In this document: piece after piece, positions 1-6,958 of the stretch | How the letters are laid out: each line of letters starts with the position of its first letter | Position numbering within the stretch: the first letter of the stretch is position 1 | Origin: JAGOBX01 sp017999075 [NCBI: Candidatus Babelota bacterium] | Lineage (GTDB): Bacteria > JAGOBX01 | Reading direction: 5' to 3' | DNA length: 11,321 bases | Assembly (NCBI GenBank): GCA_017999075.1 | Contig: JAGOBX010000069.1 | Location: forward strand, 1 to 11,321 | Position numbers and translations under genes: made by a program | The notes under the pieces: model-generated | Seen by the model: the letters and a program-made list of their open reading frames with translations, nothing else | What the model was told of the DNA's origin: nothing | The model's database searches: none

Positions 1-1232
1 ATTTTTGAACTACCAAATTTTTTGAATATAATTAACGCAAGCGTTATAAGTTCAATCTGAGAATAATCGACTGCAAGCAATAAATATCCTTCAGTCGGAA
101 TAAATACTTCGCGTGTTCTGCCTTTTCGCGGCAAATTTTGAACATTAGGTTTTGAGCAAGATGTTCTGCCAGTTGCTACGATCAAACGATAATTTGGATA
201 GACTTTTTTTATATTAAATTTATTCAGAAATGTATTTATTAATTTATTACATTTATGATATTCGATATATTCATAAATAAAATTCAAGTGAGTATATTCT
301 TTCAATATATCTTCTTTTGCGGATTTATACTTGCCGGAAACTGTATTTGGTAAAAATATACTATGTGTTATTTCAATGTTGCGCAGAATTTTATCAAGAA
401 CCTTTTTATTATTTTTCTGTTTTGGATAATATTCGTATGTATTAAGAATTTTTAAATATTCCTGCTGATGTTGTTGAAGTTCATTACAAACATTATCTAC
501 GAGTTCTGTATCTATACACATTCCGTTTTGAGAAATTTTATACAGTGCATAATCTCCCATTAATTGTATCTGATGAGTAAGTAAGCCGAATCGTGTAGGC
601 AGTTTGAATTTTTTAATAATATCATCAGCTTCAAAAATTAACTTTTCTGCAAGGAAATAAGTCGCAATTGCATCGAGCAAAGCGTATTGATAATATTGTT
701 CAGGAATTCTTTCATAATCAACAGTCAGATCAGAATTTAAAAATTTTCCGAAATTTTTTCTAATTTCGTTACCTTCCTCATCAAGTTCTTTTTTAGGCAA
801 TTCAATATCAAGATATTCAAATGATAAATATCCTAAATTATACTGACCGTTAGGATGTCCGGCTTTTGCAATGCGAATAAGTCTATATAATATTGCAGTA
901 TCAATAATTCGGTGGTTTTCAATCAATTTATAAAACCGGAAGTTTGTCAACCTTTCAATGACGGCAATGTCAAATGCCGCATTATGAAAAAACCATATAC
1001 AATTTTTATGCAATTCTACGAATTCGGATACAGATTCTCGTTTTAGCAAGTAAACTGTCTTGCCGTTAAAACAAGTGCCAATGACATAATCAGGCGTTTG
1101 CCCCGGTTCAATAAGGGTTGTTTCTGTATCAATGCTGAAGGTATTATTAATGCAGATACAGCCGTCAATTATTAAGTCCCAGATTTTTGCTGGATATGTG
1201 TTGTCTCCAAATTTTACAGCATTACCATTCAT
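1..1232 (-). CDS. Family A (PolA-type) DNA polymerase, phage/plasmid form, 3' part cut off by window edge
   Basis: About 410 residues are present and the frame stays open to the left edge. The N-terminal half is a DnaQ-like 3'-5' proofreading domain: Exo I D35-T-E37, Exo II in FHNAAFD (N84, D88), Exo III Y183-ALL-D187. Near the edge the polymerase domain begins with GRTSCSKPNVQNLPR, the template/primer-binding signature of PolA, followed by motif A, DYSQIEL (D389 to L395), whose Asp binds catalytic metal. The residue after motif A is Ile in ELITLAL rather than the Arg of the bacterial ELR; phage enzymes with EL-x-TLA are similar. No 5'-nuclease domain precedes the exonuclease, as in phage replicases. 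The ATG has a good AAGGAG site seven bases upstream and overlaps the end of the preceding gene by 11 bp, so the two are probably translationally coupled. Motifs B and C lie outside the window. Role: replicase of the element (inference). Confidence 0.93.
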   Translation of the reverse strand, partial: MNGNAVKFGDNTYPAKIWDLIIDGCICINNTFSIDTETTLIEPGQTPDYVIGTCFNGKTVYLLKRESVSEFVELHKNCIWFFHNAAFDIAVIERLTNFRFYKLIENHRIIDTAILYRLIRIAKAGHPNGQYNLGYLSFEYLDIELPKKELDEEGNEIRKNFGKFLNSDLTVDYERIPEQYYQYALLDAIATYFLAEKLIFEADDIIKKFKLPTRFGLLTHQIQLMGDYALYKISQNGMCIDTELVDNVCNELQQHQQEYLKILNTYEYYPKQKNNKKVLDKILRNIEITHSIFLPNTVSGKYKSAKEDILKEYTHLNFIYEYIEYHKCNKLINTFLNKFNIKKVYPNYRLIVATGRTSCSKPNVQNLPRKGRTREVFIPTEGYLLLAVDYSQIELITLALIIFKKFGSSK

Positions 1233-2136
1233 AATTTTCTCCTTTTTCAATTAATTTTGTAACAATATCCGTTGAGCTTATTGAGTTGACATTATTTTTA
1301 GAACTTGTCATTCTTTCCGAAGTATCTGAAAAAACTTCGGGTAATAATTGGTCGAACTTCGGATGAACTTCGGGTTTATAATCAGTTGATAATAATTGTG
1401 TTACGTTATTAGAAACGGTATTTTCCCGAAGTTCCCGAACATTCCGAGGTTTTTCGGCTCTATCGGCATTTATAATATTTTCAAAATTTTTTTTACAATT
1501 TTTTTCATTATCACAGGAGTATAAATAATCTTCGGAAACTTCGGAAACTTCGGGTTCAACACCATAAGTGTTTATTTGTGAATGTGTTAAGTTTCCGAGG
1601 TTTATCCGAAGTTTCCGAGGTTCGTCTGCTTTTTCAGTAGAAACTTCGGGTGAATTTTCTGTCTTGCCAATATATTTATGATTATTCAATTTAGTCTGTT
1701 TAAATTTCCATTTATCACTGAATAATTTATTTTCTTCATCAGATAAATTAACAGCACCGAATAAATCCTGATTTTGTTTATCATTTGGAATACATATCAA
1801 TGTATAAACTTTATCGTCAAAATTAAAATTGTGACCCAAATATTTTCTGAAAATTTTGCTTAAAGCAACACTTTTACCCGTACTTTTTGAATTACAAACT
1901 TGAGGTAATATTTTAAGTTCTTCAACAGCTGCTGCCCATTCCTTTGAAGTTTTAACTTGATTAAGATAATTTTCAAACAAGCATTTTATATCCTGCAATT
2001 CAGGGCTGAATTCTTCTACGCATTCTTGTTTATTTGTTAAAAAATCGTTAAATCCATTCGCTTCAAGTATTCTTCCTATAGTTCCAGCCCATTCATAAAA
2101 AGTGTGTCTGTTTTGATTAGTATAATTTGCTTGCAT
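1222..2136 (-). CDS. Detached C-terminal module of a phage/plasmid helicase-primase
   Basis: 304 residues. Residues 12-33 (ending YEWAGTIGRILEANGFNDFL) and 90-101 (ALSKIFRKYLG) resemble the region that in many phage and plasmid helicase-primases follows the ATPase domain in the same chain (typically ...EWAxxxGGILExxGxxxFLxN..., later LGRxLR...). Here it is a separate gene, starting 20 bp before the end of the upstream helicase gene and in another frame. It has its own ribosome binding site, GGAGG nine bases before ATG, and its frame is closed by a TAG shortly upstream of the ATG, so separate initiation is more likely than a simple sequencing error. Residues 1-135 look folded; residues 150-304 are polar, of low complexity and probably disordered, with echoes such as PEVS, SEVSE and LPEVFSD. 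This tail is encoded by the ACTTCGG repeat cluster. Function as a partner of the helicase is inferred. Confidence 0.75.
   Translation of the reverse strand: MQANYTNQNRHTFYEWAGTIGRILEANGFNDFLTNKQECVEEFSPELQDIKCLFENYLNQVKTSKEWAAAVEELKILPQVCNSKSTGKSVALSKIFRKYLGHNFNFDDKVYTLICIPNDKQNQDLFGAVNLSDEENKLFSDKWKFKQTKLNNHKYIGKTENSPEVSTEKADEPRKLRINLGNLTHSQINTYGVEPEVSEVSEDYLYSCDNEKNCKKNFENIINADRAEKPRNVRELRENTVSNNVTQLLSTDYKPEVHPKFDQLLPEVFSDTSERMTSSKNNVNSISSTDIVTKLIEKGENYEW
1317..1649. repeat. Cluster of 13 ACTTCGG-type heptamers in both orientations
   Basis: Exact copies of ACTTCGG or its complement CCGAAGT lie at 1317, 1334, 1356, 1367, 1426, 1538, 1547, 1606 and 1643; one-mismatch copies lie at 1444, 1529, 1595 and 1615. 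Three copies at 1529-1553 are in tandem with a 9-bp period (TTCGGAAAC). Several are followed by G or preceded by A, giving AACTTCGGG. In the overlapping gene the motif is read as PEV/SEV, PKF, TSE, ELR/KLR, NLG and PR, that is in different codon phases and on either strand, so the conserved unit is the DNA word and not a peptide. The GC-rich word stands out against very AT-rich DNA. Confidence 0.85.
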
Positions 2137-3919
2137 TACGCGCGACCTCCACTATCCCGAATAATTCGGCTAAAATATTTTTTCTATTTTTCAATGTCCA
2201 ATTTAATATATCATTGTGTTTAAAATTTCTTTCCGTTGCTTCGCCTTCAAAATATAGGTTTACTGTTATTGCCCTGTTTAATAAATCCTGCGAAAATCTT
2301 GAATTGTTCATTGTAAAAATAAATATGCAATCGTTTGGGCGGCGGATTGGTTCATTTTTCCCGAGTTTTCTATAATTTAAAATTTGGTCTGTAATACTGC
2401 GTTCTAATATTGAACTTGAAATTTCCTGAGCGCGCGGATTTTTCGCATTATCTATTATTATAACACGCTGGTCCTGAACGAAGGTTGCTAACTGTTTTTC
2501 CATTTCTTCTTCGTCAGCATGATAAGAAATTGTAACTGGAATTCTATTGTCAGCAAGAATACCTGCAATTTTCGCGAGATAGGACTTGCCTAATTGCGAT
2601 TGATTTGCGTTAAGTATCAAACAGGGTTTTCGCCCGCGCCAATTCTGCGGGAATAAAATTGTTAATAAAATAGCAATATAGTTAACTCTATCCGCAGAAG
2701 TTTTAAAACAAAAATCATATAAAAGTTCGTTGATATAATATGTTGAATTTGAATATTTTATTTCTTCGCCGAAAACATAAATTTTTTGGTTTTTATTATA
2801 TTTTTTTTTTAATATTGAAAAATCATAATCATACATGCAGTCATAAACAATACTTTCTATTGTTTCAAATTTTAATTTTTCAGTTGGCGATTTTAAGTAA
2901 GTTTGAGTAATTCCGCTGTCTAATAATTTCGAAAGTTTTAAAACACCGGATTTTGTTACTCTTACTTGAAAAAAATCAAAAATTTCTTCAAAGAACCATT
3001 GCTGATTTTGATTAGGGTCAAGAATAAATCCCTTATTATAATTTATGTAGTACAACAATTCGCCATATAAAAAAATATTATTATTTTCGTATAAAACTCC
3101 GGTAATTTTTTTTCGTAATTCTTCAATTGTTTCATTTAATTCGTCAAAAAAAATTTTGGGGCGTTTATTATTAGTATGTGGTAAGATACTTTTAATTTCA
3201 GCAATGTAATCTGAAGAATAATTCAAATTTAAAATTAGTAAAAACAACTCTTCCAAAGTTATTCGTTTTTTTTGATTATCAACGCAACCATCATAGCATA
3301 TTGCATCAGAGTCATTTACTGAAAGTGTTGTTGTCGCGCCTGAATCATGAAACCGGCAGATACCTTTACCAGTGGATAAATTGCCAAAAAAATTTTCATA
3401 AATAAATCGAAAAGGCTTTATCTGATATGTATTTACAATTTTTGAAAGTTCTTTTATTGAATATTGTTTATTTTCTTTACGGGTTTGCCTTACAGTAAAT
3501 TGATTATTAGTTTTTGTTGTGCCGACGACATAAGCAAATCCAAATTTATTGAGCGACGGTGTTGAAAAATATATTAGTGAAATTTTTTCATATAATTCTG
3601 TTAACTTTGATATATCTGACTGTCTTTTAATATCTTCATTCAGATATATAATTATTCCTAATCCGTCACCGTAATCTCGAATTTCAACGCCCGGAATTGC
3701 GTTTGTATAATAATTTATTATTTCATGTTTCTGCAAGTTTGAATGAAAAATATTAAATTGCAGAATATACATTAATTTGTTTACAGATTTAACCTGCTGG
3801 GTGTCGTTTAAAATAAGTGGCAGTGAATTAACAGCAATATTATTAATTCCTGTTTCTGCCAAATCAAAATGTTGAATATTGTTTTGATTTACTATTGTTT
3901 GTAATAATGTATTTCCCAT
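2117..3919 (-). CDS. Helicase-primase with DnaG-like zinc motif and AAA+/SF3-type ATPase
   Basis: 600 residues. A CHC2-like zinc ribbon is visible at 186-212: C188-R-F-H191 ... C208-YDG-C212, matching the CPFH...CFGC pattern of DnaG-type primases. The C-terminal third is an ATPase: Walker A NANQSQLGKS (K445, S446), Walker B RVIIIDN (486-490), sensor 1 FTMNN (to N539) and a DLLNRA arginine-finger region (R549). Residues 118-133 (FSTPSLNKFGFAYVVG) faintly recall the SPSGxG segment of AEP/BT4734-like primase domains, but I see no clear catalytic acidic pair, so polymerase activity is unproven. It would unwind the template and possibly prime it for the DNA polymerase encoded two genes downstream. 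The chain ends soon after the ATPase; the usual C-terminal continuation is the next, overlapping gene. The ATG is preceded by AAAGGAAAAGGAA. Confidence 0.82.
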   Translation of the reverse strand: MGNTLLQTIVNQNNIQHFDLAETGINNIAVNSLPLILNDTQQVKSVNKLMYILQFNIFHSNLQKHEIINYYTNAIPGVEIRDYGDGLGIIIYLNEDIKRQSDISKLTELYEKISLIYFSTPSLNKFGFAYVVGTTKTNNQFTVRQTRKENKQYSIKELSKIVNTYQIKPFRFIYENFFGNLSTGKGICRFHDSGATTTLSVNDSDAICYDGCVDNQKKRITLEELFLLILNLNYSSDYIAEIKSILPHTNNKRPKIFFDELNETIEELRKKITGVLYENNNIFLYGELLYYINYNKGFILDPNQNQQWFFEEIFDFFQVRVTKSGVLKLSKLLDSGITQTYLKSPTEKLKFETIESIVYDCMYDYDFSILKKKYNKNQKIYVFGEEIKYSNSTYYINELLYDFCFKTSADRVNYIAILLTILFPQNWRGRKPCLILNANQSQLGKSYLAKIAGILADNRIPVTISYHADEEEMEKQLATFVQDQRVIIIDNAKNPRAQEISSSILERSITDQILNYRKLGKNEPIRRPNDCIFIFTMNNSRFSQDLLNRAITVNLYFEGEATERNFKHNDILNWTLKNRKNILAELFGIVEVARNASKLY

Positions 3920-3992
3920 TTCCTTTTCCTTTAAATTATTAATAAATAATTGTCATCATTCGTATATTTACAAAAAAATCGTTTTTATGAAA

Positions 3993-4400
3993 TCAATTTT
4001 GCGTTGCTATTATTTTAGTGACTTCATTTTTTGTCTTATTAAAATAAAAAACAAGCAAATCAGTAATAGCAGCATTGAATTCCTCTGTATTATTAGCGTT
4101 ACTAATTTTATACAAATCCTGCTTGTTACACATATAAAAAGTTAATTTGCCAAAAAATAATCCTATAATTAATACTGCTTTATCAGGCTGACCAATCAAA
4201 CACATTATATTCCCGCAACCGTCATTTGTTGTAGCGCAAGTTGAAAATCCTATCTTCGATAGTTCCTCGCGAAAATAATCAATCCGACTTTTACTTGATA
4301 TTCCATAAAGTTTTTTTCCGATTTCAAGAATATTGTGAATATCTTCGTGACTAATATCTGTATATCTGCTGTTATTATTAGTATTTTCATTTAATTTCAT
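3993..4400 (-). CDS. Unknown 135-residue protein of the replication operon
   Basis: I do not recognise this protein. An in-frame ATG lies 30 bases further upstream (4430), but it has no ribosome binding site, whereas the ATG at 4400 follows CGAGGGGGAAATTTAGAT, so I take 4400 as the start. The sequence has a polar N-terminus (NENTNNNSRY), a helical stretch with HEDIHNILEIGKKLYG, then an apparently alpha/beta part with NDGCGNIMCLIGQPDKAVLIIG, possibly a small beta domain, and an amphipathic C-terminal helix (FNAAITDLLVFYFNKTKNEV). Four cysteines are present (CATTNDGC, MC, MC) but do not form a standard zinc motif. No signal peptide; the hydrophobic VLIIGLFFG is too short for a convincing membrane span. 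It lies third in a unit running from 5169 into the helicase-primase gene, so a role tied to replication or early element functions is plausible but unproven. Confidence 0.7.
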   Translation of the reverse strand: MKLNENTNNNSRYTDISHEDIHNILEIGKKLYGISSKSRIDYFREELSKIGFSTCATTNDGCGNIMCLIGQPDKAVLIIGLFFGKLTFYMCNKQDLYKISNANNTEEFNAAITDLLVFYFNKTKNEVTKIIATQN

Positions 4401-4505
4401 ATCTAAATTTCCCCCTCGAAAATATTTCATAACAAAATTTTTTTTTCTGATAACTTATTACTTAACTTGTATTTAGCATAATAATAAACCTTCCTAAAAT
4501 ATTTT

Positions 4506-4742
4506 TTATTTTGTTTCTTTTGCTAATTTTCTTGCAAAAGAAAAGTATTTCAGATAATCCTGAATGTTAGTCTTACTGCCTAAAAGAAAATCATTCCGGC
4601 ATTTTTCAACTTTTAGGTTGTTTTCAAAAACAAAAAAAACCTTCCCGATATTATTATTACAATAATGCTTTTTTAATTTAAAACCGCGCGCTAATAAAAA
4701 TGCCGTTTCTGGTAAATTGGTTGTTTCATATTCTTGTTTCAT
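4506..4742 (-). CDS. DUF5659-like small protein
   Basis: 78 residues, which is the usual size for this family of phage and mobile-element proteins. The N-terminal YETTNLPETAFLLARGFKL matches the family pattern YETTDLxLAAFLLARGFKL, followed by a beta-hairpin-like GKVFFVFENN and a C-terminal helix (YLKYFSFARKLAKE). The family has no established function that I know of. The start is supported by AAAGGG about ten bases upstream of ATG. It sits 37 bp after the DUF6166-like gene and 105 bp before the next start, in the same orientation, so it is probably part of one transcript with the replication genes. Family assignment is from recalled sequence pattern, not a search. Confidence 0.7.
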   Translation of the reverse strand: MKQEYETTNLPETAFLLARGFKLKKHYCNNNIGKVFFVFENNLKVEKCRNDFLLGSKTNIQDYLKYFSFARKLAKETK

Positions 4743-4779
4743 GTTTACGTCACCCTTTTGTAAAAATTTGAATACTTTA

Positions 4780-5169
4780 TTAGTCTAAAATAGGCGCTAA
4801 ATATCCTGCCAAACCTGTTTTATCTGCCCATTCTTCGAGATTAAATTCAAATTCAACCAAATTTGAGTTTCCGTTAAGAGCTGCAATAAAATCAAATTTA
4901 AATTGTTGATATAAAATTGCTGCAGGTTTTTTTTTCAACAGCATTTTCAAAATTGATAATGCAGCGTCAGATGGACCCGAACCACAATATCCGTAGTTCA
5001 TTCCCGTCGGAGAATGAGATTTAATATGTTTAACCGGTTTTGAATTCAAAAAGAAAAACACTTTTCCTTTTATGTCTCTATATGCGACAACTTTTTGATT
5101 TGCAGGATTTGTGGGATATAAATTCATTCCCTTTAATACATTGTTTCTGATTTTAATTTCATTTTCCAT
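4780..5169 (-). CDS. DUF6166-like protein, first gene of the replication operon
   Basis: 129 residues. Residues 53-67 read SHSPTGMNYGYCGSGP, very close to the family hallmark NHSPTGFEWGYGGSGP, and are followed by the expected helix (DAALSILKMLL) and by LYQQFKFDFIAAL, matching the family's LYQxFKxxVVAxL. The N-terminal 50 residues (VVAYRDIKGKVFFFLNSKPV) would form the preceding beta strands. The domain is of unknown function and is frequent in phages and plasmids. The ATG is preceded by AAAAGGGGTGATTTAAA. This is the first gene after the promoter at 5236-5264, with a leader of about 60 bases containing a 7-bp dyad. The family's YGGSG is YCGSG here, a conservative-looking change. Confidence 0.78.
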   Translation of the reverse strand: MENEIKIRNNVLKGMNLYPTNPANQKVVAYRDIKGKVFFFLNSKPVKHIKSHSPTGMNYGYCGSGPSDAALSILKMLLKKKPAAILYQQFKFDFIAALNGNSNLVEFEFNLEEWADKTGLAGYLAPILD

Positions 5170-5192
5170 TTTAAATCACCCCTTTTAATTTT

Positions 5193-5215
5193 GAATTGCT
5201 TTGAAATTGCAATTC
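5193..5215. promoter_or_regulatory. Perfect 7-bp dyad in the leader of the replication operon
   Basis: GAATTGC (5193-5199) and GCAATTC (5209-5215) are perfect inverted repeats separated by 9 bases. The dyad lies between the predicted promoter (5236-5264) and the ATG at 5169. It could be an operator or a leader hairpin. On the minus strand it is followed by AAAATT and not a T run, so it is not a terminator of that transcript; on the plus strand it is followed by GTTTTTT, but no plus-strand gene needs one. Confidence 0.45.
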
Positions 5216-5235
5216 GTTTTTTCTTATCTGCATAT

Positions 5236-5264
5236 AATATATTGTATATATACTGGTTTGTCGA
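5236..5264 (-). promoter_or_regulatory. Sigma-70-type promoter for the replication operon
   Basis: Read on the minus strand: -35 TCGACA (5264-5259), a 17-bp spacer, and -10 TATATT (5241-5236); each hexamer has one mismatch to consensus. Transcription would start near 5229 and give a leader of about 60 bases before the ATG at 5169. Confidence 0.6.
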
Positions 5265-5275
5265 GAAACTGTTTT

Positions 5276-5408
5276 AATCAGTAACTTGAATTAGTAATTG
5301 ACTTAAACAAATATATGAAATGTATAGAATAATTGAATGATTTAATGTTTTTTGAGAAGAAAAAAAAGTGGTTTGAATTAGTATCTTAGATAGCAAATTA
5401 GTAACTGA
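5276..5408. repeat. Iteron-like degenerate repeats, consensus AATTAGTAACTTGA, in the gap 5170-5506
   Basis: Four related units lie directly upstream of the replication operon promoter: AATCAGTAACTTGA (5276), AATTAGTAATTGA (5289), AATTAGTATCTTAGA (5376) and AATTAGTAACTGA (5396). They form two tandem pairs with a start-to-start distance of 13 and 20 bp, the pairs being 100 bp apart. Placement suggests operator sites or an origin. The rest of the gap is AT-rich and I see no gene in it. Confidence 0.4.
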
Positions 5409-5485
5409 AATATCAAAAAAGTGATTGGGTTATTAGTTTAGAGTTGAAATTTAAATAAAAAAAGGTTTTATTGATGCCTGAATTC

Positions 5486-5505
5486 TTTTATCAGCAAGGA
5501 TAAAA
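5486..5505 (-). terminator. Hairpin just after the 478-residue gene, weak terminator candidate
   Basis: TTTTATC (5486-5492) and GATAAAA (5499-5505) form a 7-bp stem with a 6-base loop, two bases past the stop codon of the minus-strand gene. It is AT-rich and lacks an immediate T run; a run of seven T on the minus strand comes about 20 bases later. Termination is possible but not well supported. Confidence 0.3.
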
Positions 5506-5506
5506 T

Positions 5507-6943
5507 TTATTGATAAGTCTTTTCTACAAATCCATTAATTATATTTACTCCAGTTTTGTCGCCAACACTACCTTTTTCAATAAAATTAATCGCCATTGAT
5601 GCTTTTTCTTTGAAAATTTTATTTATTGCGACAATATGGTTGTTCAATAATTTTGTTTTTAATTTTTCTGTGTCAAATTTTTTTGAATTTATATGCGCGG
5701 GAAGGATTTTGTTAAAAACATTATTCAATATTTTGAATTTATCGTTTTTAGTATTGCTTTGATGTTTGCAAATTATTTCTAATAATTTTAATCTAATTTC
5801 CTGAACCGTTTTAGTTCGCCCTAAATCAGCAATTTTTAAATGTTTTTTATTAATAAGCCAAAATTTAAATATGTCTTTTTTTTCACTAATTAAGTCGTGA
5901 CTATAATGTAACGCTATATTATAATTGTTATATTCTGCCGTTGTGGTTAAAGTAATATTTTCATTTTTTTGTTCTGTGTTTATATTTTCAATTTTTAATA
6001 AATCAGGATTTTTTCCAATAATTTCAACAATTTTATCGTGCGTAGTCTCAATTATTTTTCCGTTTTTGATATTGATTATATTTTTGTCTATTGATATCGC
6101 TTCAGCAATTATGATACGAGACATATCATTATAATTTAGACATAACGCGGATGTCTGATTGGTTTGCATTGCAAGACAGTAAATATTATCTAATACTTTT
6201 AATTTCAAAAACAAATGCAATTTATCCGAAACTTTTTTATCAAAATTTCTATCAAAAATTTTGGAAACATCCGGGTTGGTAATTAAAGAATTTTCAACTA
6301 AGTCAAAAACTAATTTATGTAATTCTTGTTTCTGATATTCTTTTAGAGTATTCAAATTTTCCGGAAAAAAATAATTTAATATCGGTCGAACTTGAATTTC
6401 ATTAATATTATCGTTTTCAGTCTGGTTTTCATTTGTATCAATACATTCAATAGATTTTTCTTTAATTTTATTTTTATTAGCAAAATATTCAATCATTGCT
6501 TTTAATACCTTTTTTCCGGTTTCAATTGGACCGGATATCGTTACCGGTTCTGAATTTAAAGCGGTAAGATAAACTTTGTAATAGACATTTTGGGAATATT
6601 CATAATTATCAATATAAACCAGTTTATTGTTTTGGCAGTATGTTTGTATTTCTTTAAGTATTTTTTCTTCGTTTATATTATAGATTTTTTTTATTCCCAA
6701 GCATTCACAAATGGCGTTTATTTCTTGAACTGTTAATGCAATATTATTTTGAAAAAAATTATTAAGACGTTTAACCGATAAATATTTCAGATTTTCATTT
6801 CTTTGTTTTAATGATTTGATTAATTCTCTAATATCCTTTAGTTTTTTTTGAGAAATAAAATTGTCGATAGCGGCACTGATTTCATTTATTTTTTTTGTGG
6901 ATATATTGGTTAAATCCGATGTTTGAAATAAAATTTCCTTCAT
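5507..6943 (-). CDS. Unknown 478-residue protein with possible N-terminal helix-turn-helix
   Basis: Not recognised. Residues 54-84, beginning YLSVKRLNNFFQNN and ending AICECLGI, resemble helices 3-5 of a Cro/CI-type helix-turn-helix, so DNA binding is possible. A middle part (100-155) has beta-like segments and SGPIETGKKV (137-146), which has the GxxxxGK spacing of a P-loop but Lys in place of Ser/Thr, and no Walker B is evident; I do not call it an ATPase. Residues 165-185 are a polar linker (NENQTENDNI). The rest is mixed helical, with a basic C-terminal helical region (KLKTKLLNNHIVAINKIF). No signal peptide or membrane span. A good AAAGGA site precedes the ATG, and the gene follows the 317-residue gene by only 15 bp, so the two are an operon. 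High in Asn, Ile and Lys, in keeping with the very AT-rich DNA. Confidence 0.75.
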   Translation of the reverse strand: MKEILFQTSDLTNISTKKINEISAAIDNFISQKKLKDIRELIKSLKQRNENLKYLSVKRLNNFFQNNIALTVQEINAICECLGIKKIYNINEEKILKEIQTYCQNNKLVYIDNYEYSQNVYYKVYLTALNSEPVTISGPIETGKKVLKAMIEYFANKNKIKEKSIECIDTNENQTENDNINEIQVRPILNYFFPENLNTLKEYQKQELHKLVFDLVENSLITNPDVSKIFDRNFDKKVSDKLHLFLKLKVLDNIYCLAMQTNQTSALCLNYNDMSRIIIAEAISIDKNIINIKNGKIIETTHDKIVEIIGKNPDLLKIENINTEQKNENITLTTTAEYNNYNIALHYSHDLISEKKDIFKFWLINKKHLKIADLGRTKTVQEIRLKLLEIICKHQSNTKNDKFKILNNVFNKILPAHINSKKFDTEKLKTKLLNNHIVAINKIFKEKASMAINFIEKGSVGDKTGVNIINGFVEKTYQ

Positions 6944-6958
6944 GTCAAATTCCTTTAT

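Noticed and set aside
1317-1649. CRISPR array as an explanation for the ACTTCGG cluster.
   Set aside because: The repeats are seven bases, in both orientations and irregularly spaced, within an open coding frame; there are no spacers of constant length and no cas genes.
5556-6134. Plus-strand ORFs rich in F, I, L (at 5556-5762 and 5925-6134) that look like membrane proteins.
   Set aside because: They are antisense to the 478-residue gene; AT-rich Lys/Asn codons read backwards give Phe/Ile/Leu. No ribosome binding site and no conserved pattern.
6505-6534. P-loop-like GPIETGKK in the 478-residue protein as evidence of an ATPase or GTPase.
   Set aside because: The required Ser/Thr after GK is Lys and there is no Walker B acidic strand downstream; a chance match is more likely.
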